In this document: piece after piece, positions 1-7,822 of the stretch
Layout: each line of letters opens with the position of its first letter
How positions within the stretch are numbered: position 1 is the first letter of the stretch
Source of the DNA: Bacteroidota bacterium
GTDB taxonomy: Bacteria; Bacteroidota; Bacteroidia; 2-12-FULL-35-15
DNA length: 59,224 nucleotides
Direction: 5' to 3'
Assembly (NCBI GenBank): GCA_021323165.1
Contig: JAJTCJ010000014.1
Span: 1 to 59,224, forward strand
Made by a program: the position numbers and the translations under genes
The notes under the pieces: model-generated
Told to the model about the DNA's origin: nothing
The model's input: the letters and a program-made list of their open reading frames with translations, nothing else
The model's database searches: none

Positions 1-55
1 AAAAATGAACTTCTTAAAGAGAATAGTTATCTTTGAAAAAATTAATCCCATCCGT

Positions 56-691
56 ATGTTCAGGACACTTCAGCTATTTACCGTATTTATCCTTTTAATT
101 ACTGCAACAAGCGCTTCCTCACAGGAAACTAAAGATACTCTGACTTTGCTGAATGGAGATGTAATAATCTGTACCGTTATTGATACTACAAACGGGCTCA
201 CCAGTATAAAAAATCCAAAAAAACCTAATAAAAATATCCTTATTGAAAACGACCGCATCTTTTCTATACGCAATAAAAACGGTGAAAGCATCATCTATAC
301 TTACGATACACTTATCGGTAATGAATTTACGATAGATGAAATGAGATATTTTATTTACGGAGAGCAGGATGCAGATAAAAATTTTAAAGCAAATGGTTGT
401 CTGGCAATTGGAGCTGCAGTTGGCGTTTTATCGGGAATCACAGGAAGCTTTTTTTCCCCTATTCCTCCTTTTGCTTTTACCGCTCTTTCCGGACTGCCTA
501 AAGTGAAAATTAAAAAGTCAACCGTATCAAATCTTGAATACCTAAATCATGATCCTTACCTGATGGGGTATGAGCGTGTAGCAAAGAAAAAGAGAAAACT
601 TAAATCCTTGATCGGTGGCGGTTTAGGTCTGGTTGCAGGAATCGGAACTTACATAGGATTAAAGTCATCCGGCAACGATATCTGGAAATAA
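56..691 (+). CDS. Secreted/envelope hypothetical protein
   Basis: I do not recognise the family. The protein has an N-terminal signal peptide (hydrophobic core FTVFILLITATSA followed by SSQ), so it is exported. The mature part starts with a short beta-rich segment (TLTLLNGDVIICTVIDT, roughly residues 30-90), which resembles small domains that open many Bacteroidota envelope proteins. Near residues 110-145 and 185-205 there are two glycine-rich hydrophobic stretches (GAAVGVLSGITGSFF and GGGLGLVAGIGTYIG) that look like membrane-inserting glycine-zipper segments. A second in-frame ATG lies at base 5; the start at 56 is preferred because it gives a compact signal peptide. It converges on the next gene with only 10 bases between the stops. 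Function unknown. Confidence 0.6.
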   Translation: MFRTLQLFTVFILLITATSASSQETKDTLTLLNGDVIICTVIDTTNGLTSIKNPKKPNKNILIENDRIFSIRNKNGESIIYTYDTLIGNEFTIDEMRYFIYGEQDADKNFKANGCLAIGAAVGVLSGITGSFFSPIPPFAFTALSGLPKVKIKKSTVSNLEYLNHDPYLMGYERVAKKKRKLKSLIGGGLGLVAGIGTYIGLKSSGNDIWK

Positions 692-701
692 ACCAATTCT
701 T

Positions 702-3700
702 TTATTGAATTCTTACTCCTACAATCAGGATATCATCTATCTGATCAATACCTTTTTTCCATTTACGCAGCGTTTTTGAAACTACATCTTTTTGTTCATT
801 CATGGGAAGATGCGCTATTGACAGCAGTAATTCCTTTAGCTGCTTTACCTTGAATTTTTTGCCTGAAGCTCCTCCGAACTGATCGGCATATCCATCAGTG
901 AAAGTATAAACGATATCACCCGGCAGCAAATCAACTCTCTGTAGCCTGAAAGGTTCATTCTCTCTATCATGTTTTCCAACGGGAAATTTATCAGGTTTAT
1001 ACTCAATAATGGTTTTGTTCCTGCAGACCCACAAAGGATTATTTGCAGCAGAAAAGAGCAGTTCACCGCTTTTAAAGTTGTATGCACAAAGAACACAATC
1101 CATTCCATCCTTTCCACCTTCTTCACTTCCATCTGATCTTAATGCTTCTATGATCTGAGCTCTGACTTCACCCAGTACATCATTTGGTGTAACAAAAGAA
1201 GTTGTATTTATGGTTTCATTCAAAAAAGAAATGTTAAGCAAACTCATGAATGCTCCGGGAACTCCATGTCCGGTACAATCTGCAGTGATCATATACAGCC
1301 AATCACCTTTTGGATGAGCCCAGTAAAAATCACCGCTGACAATATCTTTTGGCTTGTAGTAAATAAAATATTCCTTAAGATATTCCTTTAACAATTTATC
1401 ACTTGCAAGAAGTGCATTCTGAATTCGTTTTGCATAACGTATACTATCTTTTATTTCTCCATAAGCCGTTTCAAGCATTTGCTTCTGAGACATCACTTCT
1501 GCCGTTCGTTCTTTCACCATAGCCTCGAGTTTGTCTTTCTGTTTTCTTAGCTGATAGGCACTAACCTTAACTGTAAAGTATAATATCAGAAAGAAAACAA
1601 GAGCATAAAAAACATAAGCCAGCGTAGATCTGTACCATGGTGTCGCAATGACAAAAGAATAAACCGCTTCTCCGCTTGATTGTCCTAAAGCATTATAGGC
1701 CTTTACTCTGAATGTATAATTTCCTTCAGGCAAATTGCTGAATTCTTTTTCAGTCTCCGGGGTTTGCTTTGACCATGCAGTATCATAGCCATCGAGGCGA
1801 TAAGAAAATGCAAGCGCATCACCCAGGTGAAAAAATGGTGACTGAAAATGGAAAGCAATACGATTTTTTGTATACGGTATTTCCGGAATATCCTTCCCTT
1901 GTCTTCCTCCGAAAAATATCATTGAATCATTGCCCACAGAAACACTTTGTATATCACAATAAAACCCGGATCTTGATCGAAGGCTTTTTTTTGTATCATA
2001 GGTCATGATCAGATTATCGAGCACCATCATCAATTTTCCATCAGGAAGGATCGTTGCATAATTAAGAGTAAGCTCCAGAAATTTTCGAAGCGTTTTAATT
2101 TTTCTAGAGATCATTTTGCCTTGCTTATCATGTCCAAATAAGGTGACAGAATCTTTATACAAAAAGAAAAGCTTATTGTTAAATGGAGGCTTTAATCCGG
2201 AACCATCGCCTATTGCAAGTTTCTTAAATACATCTGAGGCATTGGCAAAACATTTACTGCCGGTGCTTTTATCCAATGAAGGCAGATATCTGAAACAGGA
2301 ATCAGCTGTGCAGAAATAAATGCTATCATTAAAATCCGTCAGGTAATAATTGTTGTAGGTCACGCCATTATCAGGACCATATTCACGCTGAATAAATACA
2401 CTGTCTTTTATGCCAAATTCAAAATACATGATATGCTTGAAACGCGTGGTGGTCCATACACTATACATCCCTGGTTTTTGCGGTATAGGTTCTGCATTCC
2501 CGATCTGCATAAGTTCCTGTCCGGGTAATTCATAATGTTTTATTATCTGAGGTTCCTGTAACGAAAGGTCGATTATGCTTAATCCATTTTTTTCAGCTGT
2601 CAGAATATAATCCGTACCTGGAATGAAGGATATATTATTTGTATAATTATTTGTTAATTGCTCATACTGCTCATCCTTCATTCTAAGCAAGCCTTCACTT
2701 GATGAAATAAGCATATGATCTTTAAAATCCTTAACATCCCACACTTCAGTATTTTGAACGGAAGTAGCTGCCATTTCAAGTGAATTCGGATGCATCGGGT
2801 CCTGTGGCTTTGCTTTAAACATACCATCGGAAGTGCACAGGTAAAGCCGGTCTTTAAAAATATGAACCATATCGATGGTACCGGTATAGCCGATCTTATC
2901 ATCATACAATAATGCCGGACTGTTATAGGCGATGCAGCTGATGCCGCTATTGTGCATTAGCCAGATGTTCTCTTCCCTGTCGAGAAAAACATCAGCGATC
3001 GATTCATCACTCAAGCCGCATGATTTATCAAGTATCTCTTTTAGTTTGCCATCCCGTGAATAAATTGCAATTCCTGCCCGGGAGTTCACAACCATAACAG
3101 AATCGTTGATCCACTTAGCGCCAAGAACTCCTGCTTTATTCAGATGCTCATCAGTAAAATAAGTTCCTTTTACGAAACAGGATTTTGTCACTGGATCCGG
3201 CTGCAGGCTCATCCGCACAAACCCCTGATCACCTGTTAAAATAAGGTTTTCAGTTTTGCTGAAAGGAATTATTGAAAGTACACGTACCTCACCAAACACA
3301 GAGCCCCCGGCCACAGGAACCAGTTTATCATTAATGATTTCCATTAAACCGATATTCCTCTGGCGCACATAAAAATGTCCGTTCGAAATAAAGGATAGGG
3401 CGAAACCGTGATTCTGAGAGGCTTCAATAACTTTGGTGATCTTCCTGCCTTCGAGTTTGAAGATCCGTTCCGAAGATTGAAAATACATGTATCCCTGAAA
3501 AGGATACACTTTCCAAACATCATTAAATGATCTTTGCTCTTCTGTCAGCTGAGAAATTAAAGAAATGAAATTCCATTTACCTCTTTTATCTCTATCTAAA
3601 TATCCAAATTCACCAACAGAACCGATATAGATAAGAGAATCAACAGGGTTTAAACAGATCTGACGGGTAGCTGCACCGCTTTTGACCGGGATGGTTTCCC

Positions 3701-3905
3701 AGAATTGACCTGAATAAACAAAAACATTTGTGGTACCTGCAAAATAAATATATCCTTTATAATCCTGAACCGCCTGCCATACCTGATTAAAACCTTTGTA
3801 TTCTTTAGGACTGTAATTCCTGATATGATAGCCGGCTTTTTGAGCGCAAAGCACAAAAGGAATAAAAAAAAGAAATAGGATCGAATGCTTTAGTATTTTT
3901 CTCAT
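702..3905 (-). CDS. Beta-propeller sensor with Y_Y_Y domain, membrane anchor and SpoIIE-type PP2C phosphatase
   Basis: This is a single-chain membrane signalling protein of 1067 residues. It has a signal peptide (residues 1-21, ending LCAQ), a long region of two-component-regulator propeller repeats (about 30-680; for example VWQAVQDYKGYIYFAG and IADVFLDREENIWLMHNSG), a Y_Y_Y domain (about 690-755), one transmembrane helix (about 765-787), a coiled coil (about 790-835) and a cytoplasmic SpoIIE/PP2C domain (about 850-1066). Metal-binding acidic motifs SGDFYW and TADCTGHGVPGAF are intact, as is the C-terminal TFTDGYADQ. By family knowledge, such proteins sense a periplasmic ligand and dephosphorylate a serine/threonine partner, often an anti-sigma-factor antagonist. 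No such partner is adjacent. It is monocistronic with its own -7 box just upstream of the start. Confidence 0.88.
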   Translation of the reverse strand: MRKILKHSILFLFFIPFVLCAQKAGYHIRNYSPKEYKGFNQVWQAVQDYKGYIYFAGTTNVFVYSGQFWETIPVKSGAATRQICLNPVDSLIYIGSVGEFGYLDRDKRGKWNFISLISQLTEEQRSFNDVWKVYPFQGYMYFQSSERIFKLEGRKITKVIEASQNHGFALSFISNGHFYVRQRNIGLMEIINDKLVPVAGGSVFGEVRVLSIIPFSKTENLILTGDQGFVRMSLQPDPVTKSCFVKGTYFTDEHLNKAGVLGAKWINDSVMVVNSRAGIAIYSRDGKLKEILDKSCGLSDESIADVFLDREENIWLMHNSGISCIAYNSPALLYDDKIGYTGTIDMVHIFKDRLYLCTSDGMFKAKPQDPMHPNSLEMAATSVQNTEVWDVKDFKDHMLISSSEGLLRMKDEQYEQLTNNYTNNISFIPGTDYILTAEKNGLSIIDLSLQEPQIIKHYELPGQELMQIGNAEPIPQKPGMYSVWTTTRFKHIMYFEFGIKDSVFIQREYGPDNGVTYNNYYLTDFNDSIYFCTADSCFRYLPSLDKSTGSKCFANASDVFKKLAIGDGSGLKPPFNNKLFFLYKDSVTLFGHDKQGKMISRKIKTLRKFLELTLNYATILPDGKLMMVLDNLIMTYDTKKSLRSRSGFYCDIQSVSVGNDSMIFFGGRQGKDIPEIPYTKNRIAFHFQSPFFHLGDALAFSYRLDGYDTAWSKQTPETEKEFSNLPEGNYTFRVKAYNALGQSSGEAVYSFVIATPWYRSTLAYVFYALVFFLILYFTVKVSAYQLRKQKDKLEAMVKERTAEVMSQKQMLETAYGEIKDSIRYAKRIQNALLASDKLLKEYLKEYFIYYKPKDIVSGDFYWAHPKGDWLYMITADCTGHGVPGAFMSLLNISFLNETINTTSFVTPNDVLGEVRAQIIEALRSDGSEEGGKDGMDCVLCAYNFKSGELLFSAANNPLWVCRNKTIIEYKPDKFPVGKHDRENEPFRLQRVDLLPGDIVYTFTDGYADQFGGASGKKFKVKQLKELLLSIAHLPMNEQKDVVSKTLRKWKKGIDQIDDILIVGVRIQ

Positions 3906-3918
3906 CTGGACTTCCCCG

Positions 3919-3926
3919 CAAATATA
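3919..3926 (-). promoter_or_regulatory. Bacteroidota -7 promoter element for the propeller/SpoIIE gene
   Basis: On the minus strand the bases read TATATTTG, a perfect match to the Bacteroidota -7 consensus TAnnTTTG. It ends 14 bases before the ATG at 3905, so the leader would be only a few bases long. A CCAAT stretch at about 3945 supplies a weak TTG for the -33 position. Assignment is by consensus only. Confidence 0.45.
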
Positions 3927-3951
3927 TTAAAGCCTGAATAGCGAACCAATA

Positions 3952-5204
3952 TTATTTTAAGGCTATCTGTAATGCTTCTCCAAATGCTTTTGCCGTAATC
4001 TCAAGATCGGCCTTTGTATGAGCTTCACAAACGAAGCCAACTTCATATCCTGAAGGGCCCAGATAAACTCCGCGTTCAAGAAGTTCTTTATGTAGGATCC
4101 TGAAATATTTCATGGAATCTGCATCTATCTCTTCAGCAGAACGGATAGCTCCTTTGTCAGTAAATGCGATCCAGAAGATGGAACCAACCGAAAAGATTTT
4201 GAAATTTGAGATTTCAGATTTCAGATTTTTAAATATCTGCTCAATCAAAAATTTAGTTTTTGATTCGAGCTCTTCGTAAAAATTTTTCTTCAAACATTCT
4301 GTTAGCTGCGCTATTCCTGCTGCCATTGCAACCGGATTACCACTTAATGTTCCGGCCTGATAAACATTTCCTTCAGGAGAGATAGAGCTCATGATCTCTT
4401 TACTTGAACCATACATACCTACCGGCAAGCCACCACCAATGATCTTACCATAAGTTATGATGTCCGGTTGGATCTTATAATATCCCGCTGCACCTTCAAA
4501 ACCAACACGAAAGCCGCTGATCACTTCATCAAAAAGGAGGAGTGTTTTATTTTCAGTACAGATCTCACGTAAAAACTGCAGGTATTCTTTTCTTTGAAGG
4601 AGAAGCCCGTTGTTGGCAGGAACCGGTTCAATAATAACACAGGCGATCTGATCCTTAAACTCTGCAAACGCTTGTTTGACCGCCTCTTCATTATTAAGTG
4701 AAACAACAATAGTTTCATTCACAAAACTTTCAGGGACACCTGCAGATGAAGTATTCCCAAATGTCACTAACCCTGAACCCGCTTTAACCAAAAGTGAATC
4801 ACTGTGGCCATGATAACACCCTTCAAATTTCAATATCTTGTTTCTTCCTGTATATCCTCTTGCAAGGCGAATAGCGCTCATTACGGCTTCAGTACCTGAA
4901 CTTACAAAACGGATCTTTTCAATGTATTTATTATTATTTAATATCAGCTCTGCAAGTTCATTTTCAAGCTGAGTAGGAGCACCAAAAGAATATCATTTGC
5001 ATGACCGAGGATCAAAGGACCCCAGGATCCGCAATAGTCAATAAACTCATTCCCATCAGCATCCCAGATGTGTGAACCTTTACCTTTTTGGATAAACAAT
5101 GGTGTTCCGCCTACAGAGCGGAAAGCACGGACAGGACTGTTCACTCCGCCAGGAAAATATTTCTTCGCTTTCTCAAATAAAGCCTCTGATTTTTCTCTCT
5201 TCAT
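3952..5204 (-). pseudogene. hemL: Glutamate-1-semialdehyde 2,1-aminomutase, interrupted by an out-of-frame deletion
   Basis: HemL is a PLP enzyme that converts glutamate-1-semialdehyde to 5-aminolevulinate, the first committed tetrapyrrole precursor. The N-terminal part (bases 5204-4944) reads normally through [27 protein letters not shown] and LILGHAN, then leaves the frame. The remainder resumes in another frame from about base 4992 with [17 protein letters not shown] and continues through SSGTEAVMSAIRLARG, FEGCYHGHSD, LLFDEVISGFR and TYGKIIGGGLPVG (catalytic lysine in YGK) to the end. Compared with the family, about 14 residues between GHAN and SFGAPT are missing and the net loss is not a multiple of three. 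Either the gene is inactive or the assembly dropped bases here. The rest of the sequence is well conserved, arguing for a recent lesion or an error. Confidence 0.9.
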
Positions 5205-5224
5205 AAATGGGATAAATTAGGCTG

Positions 5225-5240
5225 CAAATATATATCTTTG
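5225..5240. promoter_or_regulatory. Back-to-back divergent -7 elements between hemL and kynU
   Basis: Bases 5225-5232 read TATATTTG on the minus strand, facing hemL, with a TTTG 15 bases further upstream as a possible -33 element. Bases 5233-5240 read TATCTTTG on the plus strand, facing kynU. The two perfect TAnnTTTG boxes abut each other, so polymerase could probably occupy only one direction at a time. This is inferred from the consensus alone. Confidence 0.45.
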
Positions 5241-5278
5241 AACTCAACAAACTCTGCGCTAACTTCGGTTTATTTTTT

Positions 5279-5319
5279 TACCACGGAGGCACGGAGAACA
5301 CTAAGAAACACAGAGAAAT
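5279..5319 (+). repeat. Interspersed 'ACCACGGAGGCACGGAG' repeat in the kynU leader
   Basis: The bases contain ACCACGGAGGCACGGAGAA followed by CACTAAGAAACACAGAGAA, a tract built from a CACxxAGxxACAxxGA unit. Related copies occur before the genes at 6638 and 7156 and in the non-coding block at 54.4-54.7 kb. Elements of this appearance are common between genes in Bacteroidota and other environmental bacteria. Here it ends six bases before the kynU start and so forms the translation initiation region. Confidence 0.6.
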
Positions 5320-5325
5320 TATCGT

Positions 5326-6594
5326 ATGAATTACCAGAACACATTAGAGTTTGCGAAGCAAGAAGATGCTGCTGATTCACTTAAAGATTATCGAGATAAA
5401 TTTTATTTTCCTATGATGCATGGACGGGAAACAGTTTATTTCACAGGAAATTCATTGGGATTACAACCTAAGTCGACACAGGATTATGTTTTGAATGAGC
5501 TGGAAGACTGGGCAACCTTTGGTGTGGAAGGACATTTTCATGCACGCAAGCCATGGTTGTCATATCATGAACAATTCGCTGAACCGGTTTCGAAGATAGT
5601 TGGTGCCCTTCCTGAAGAAGTTGTTGTGATGAATCAACTTACAGTTAATCTCCATTTACTTCTCGTTAGTTTTTACCGCCCTACGAAAACACGTTACAAG
5701 ATCCTGTGCGAAGCAAAAGCTTTTCCTTCTGACCAATACGCACTTGAATCACAGGTAAGATTTCACAATCTTAAACCAGAAGATGTGATCATTGAAGTTG
5801 AACCAAGAGTAGGTGAACATTGCATTAGGCATGAGGATATTTTAGAAGCAATCGAAAAGAATAAAGATTCCATTGCAATGATCATGATCGGTGGGGTTAA
5901 CTATTACAGCGGCCAGGTATTTGACATGAAAGCAATCACAGAAGCAGGACACCAAGCCGGTGCTGTTGTTGGTTTTGATCTTGCTCATGCTGCAGGGAAT
6001 CTAAAACTCGAGCTTCATAATTGGAATGTTGATTTTGCATGCTGGTGCAGCTACAAATATTTAAACTCTGGACCGGGTGGCGTTTCGGGTGTTTACATAA
6101 ATAAAAAACATTTGAATAAACCTGAGATCATTCGTTTTGCAGGATGGTGGGGACATGATAAAGCGACACGTTTCAAAATGGAAAAAGGATTTATCCCGAT
6201 GCCAACAGCTGAAGCATGGCAAATGAGCAATGCTCCTGTATTATCAATGGCTGCGCATAAAGCAGCTGTAGACATTTTTGATGAAGCCGGAATGGATGCT
6301 CTTATTTCGAAAACTGAAAAACTAACCGGTTATCTCGAATTTATCATTGATGACATTAACAAATCTCTTGACCAAAAATTAGAGATCATTACACCACGCG
6401 ACAAAAAACAACGCGGATGTCAGTTATCAATTGTTGCACATGGACGCGGTAAAGATCTCTTTAATAAGCTGATGGAATCAGGTGTTGTGAGCGACTGGCG
6501 TGAACCTAATGTGATTCGTTGTGCTCCGGTGCCATTGTATAACTCATTTGAAGATGTTTATAGATTTGGTGAGATCCTGAAGAAGGCGCTGTAG
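5326..6594 (+). CDS. kynU: Kynureninase
   Basis: This PLP-dependent hydrolase cleaves kynurenine or 3-hydroxykynurenine to anthranilate or 3-hydroxyanthranilate plus alanine, in tryptophan breakdown or de novo NAD synthesis. Its length (422 residues) is normal. Visible family motifs include YFTGNSLGLQPKS near the start, VVMNQLTVNLHLLL (about residues 102-115), GFDLAHAAGN (about 218-227), the PLP-lysine segment WCSYKYLNSGPGG (about 242-254) and FAGWWGHD (about 273-280), plus C-terminal QRGCQLSI. The aspartate of FDLAHA and the lysine of SYKYLN are the cofactor contacts expected for the family. It probably acts together with KMO at 9.3 kb and tryptophan dioxygenase at 35.2 kb. It starts at the first ATG after the repeat at 5279-5319. 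Confidence 0.96.
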   Translation: MNYQNTLEFAKQEDAADSLKDYRDKFYFPMMHGRETVYFTGNSLGLQPKSTQDYVLNELEDWATFGVEGHFHARKPWLSYHEQFAEPVSKIVGALPEEVVVMNQLTVNLHLLLVSFYRPTKTRYKILCEAKAFPSDQYALESQVRFHNLKPEDVIIEVEPRVGEHCIRHEDILEAIEKNKDSIAMIMIGGVNYYSGQVFDMKAITEAGHQAGAVVGFDLAHAAGNLKLELHNWNVDFACWCSYKYLNSGPGGVSGVYINKKHLNKPEIIRFAGWWGHDKATRFKMEKGFIPMPTAEAWQMSNAPVLSMAAHKAAVDIFDEAGMDALISKTEKLTGYLEFIIDDINKSLDQKLEIITPRDKKQRGCQLSIVAHGRGKDLFNKLMESGVVSDWREPNVIRCAPVPLYNSFEDVYRFGEILKKAL

Positions 6595-6605
6595 TTTTAC
6601 TTCTA

Positions 6606-6637
6606 AGACGATTAGACACTAAAAAAACACTAAGGAA
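6606..6637 (+). repeat. Degenerate CAC(T)AAGxA repeat forming a leader
   Basis: The bases AGACACTAAAAAAACACTA and AGGAA run directly into the ATG at 6638. The CACTAA-AGGAA pattern matches the second half of the element at 5279-5319. The purine-rich end takes the place of a ribosome-binding region. Confidence 0.45.
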
Positions 6638-7120
6638 ATGAGTCAAAAAAAATTCAAAGCGAAACTTGAAAAAATGGGTTCCTGGATAGTTGTCAAGATT
6701 CCATTCGATGTTAAAAAAACTTACGGCTCAGCAGGATATATAAGAATAAAGGGAACGATTGAACACCTGCCATTAAAAACTTCTCTTATGCCTATGGGTG
6801 AGGGCGTTCATTGCTTTCCTGTTAATCTGGGAATGAGAAAAGAAATTGGTAAAGATGCCGGAGATTCAGTATCCGTGGTAATAGAACAGGATAACGAAAA
6901 GCCTGTTCTCGAAATACCGATAGAATTAAAACAGGCTTTCAAAGCAAGCAAAGAAGCCAAAAAGATGTTTGATTCTTTTTCTCCTTCAATGAAGAAAGAA
7001 CACTGCAGATACATTTCGGAAGGTAAAAAAGAAGAAACAAGAATTAACCGTGCGGTAGCAACTGTACTGAAACTGGAAAAGCTTTATTTAGAAAAAGCTG
7101 AAAACCATTTAACTAAGTAA
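6638..7120 (+). CDS. DUF1905 plus YdeI/OmdA-domain protein
   Basis: A 160-residue cytosolic protein with two recognisable parts. Residues 1-95 match the DUF1905 beta-barrel pattern (WIVVKIPFDVKKTYGSAGYIRIKGTI, followed by MPMGEGVHCFPVN and IGKDAGDSVSVVIEQD). Residues 100-158 match the bacteriocin-protection/OmdA (YdeI-like) helical domain, with LKQAFKASKEAKKMFDSFSPSMKKEHCRYI and the arginine/lysine helix INRAVATVLKL. The family is widespread in Bacteroidota and its biochemistry is unknown; the name comes from a reported role of relatives in peptide resistance. The next gene carries the same C-terminal domain with a different N-terminal domain, so the two may be functionally linked. Confidence 0.8.
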   Translation: MSQKKFKAKLEKMGSWIVVKIPFDVKKTYGSAGYIRIKGTIEHLPLKTSLMPMGEGVHCFPVNLGMRKEIGKDAGDSVSVVIEQDNEKPVLEIPIELKQAFKASKEAKKMFDSFSPSMKKEHCRYISEGKKEETRINRAVATVLKLEKLYLEKAENHLTK

Positions 7121-7121
7121 A

Positions 7122-7155
7122 TCCCTGCGAACTTTGCGTCTCTGCGAGAAAAAAC
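7122..7155 (+). repeat. Interspersed 'CTTTGCGTCTCTGCGAG' repeat in a gene leader
   Basis: The bases TGCGAACTTTGCGTCTCTGC and GAGAAAAAAC lie between the stop of the previous gene and the ATG at 7156. In the reverse orientation this is the common CTCGCAGAGACGCAAAG-type intergenic repeat, related in design to the element before kynU. It constitutes essentially the whole 35-base gap. Confidence 0.55.
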
Positions 7156-7767
7156 ATGCCAAAAAAAGTAAAACATAATCCTGATGCAAAAACGCTTATA
7201 GATCAGGGGATCAGTGAAGCAGAACCGAAAGCACAAGCGATCTGCAAAAAACTGCGTTCCATTATTTTTAAAGCAGAGCCTAACATTATTGAAGACTGGA
7301 AGTGGGGACCGAATTATTATAAAGACGGAATGGTATGCGGTTTCTGGTATTTTAAAACACATGTAACATTTACTTTTTTTCAGGGTGCTTTACTTAAAGA
7401 CAAGAAAAAAGTATTAATGAAAAATGAAGGTAATTTGCATAACAGGCATATCAAATTTACAGACATAAAACAGATCGATGAAAAGCTGCTGATCGAATAC
7501 ATTACTGAAGCAGTGATCAATAATGAAAAAGGATTAAAAATCACTGAAGCAAAAGACAAAACGGTTATCATTCCAACTGACTTTAAAAAGCTCCTCACTA
7601 AGTATAAACTTCTTGTGAATTTTGAAGAGATGTCTTACTCGAGACGAAAGGATTATGTTCAATGGATAGAAGGTGCGAAACAGGCTGAAACGAGAGCCAG
7701 AAGAATTGATCAGGCATTATCCAAAATAAAAGAAAAGACCGGCTTAAATGATCATTATCAAAAGTAA
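7156..7767 (+). CDS. DUF1801-type plus YdeI/OmdA-domain protein
   Basis: A 203-residue cytosolic protein. Residues 1-115 resemble the DUF1801/YdhG fold, a small cytosolic domain with the signature KKLRSIIFKAEPNIIEDWKWG followed by FWYFKTHVTFTFFQGALLKD and a LHNRHIKF motif. Residues 140-200 match the YdeI/OmdA domain (PTDFKKLLTKYKLLVNFEEMSYSRRKDYVQWIEGAK, then RARRIDQALSKI). The biochemical role is unknown. It follows another OmdA-domain gene after 35 bases that consist almost entirely of a repeat. The shared C-terminal domain suggests that the pair arose by domain shuffling or belongs to one pathway. Confidence 0.78.
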   Translation: MPKKVKHNPDAKTLIDQGISEAEPKAQAICKKLRSIIFKAEPNIIEDWKWGPNYYKDGMVCGFWYFKTHVTFTFFQGALLKDKKKVLMKNEGNLHNRHIKFTDIKQIDEKLLIEYITEAVINNEKGLKITEAKDKTVIIPTDFKKLLTKYKLLVNFEEMSYSRRKDYVQWIEGAKQAETRARRIDQALSKIKEKTGLNDHYQK

Positions 7768-7822
7768 ATTCCTCACATTAAACTTTATGTGAGTTTCTGA
7801 GTCAGAAAATAAATCTTGTAAC

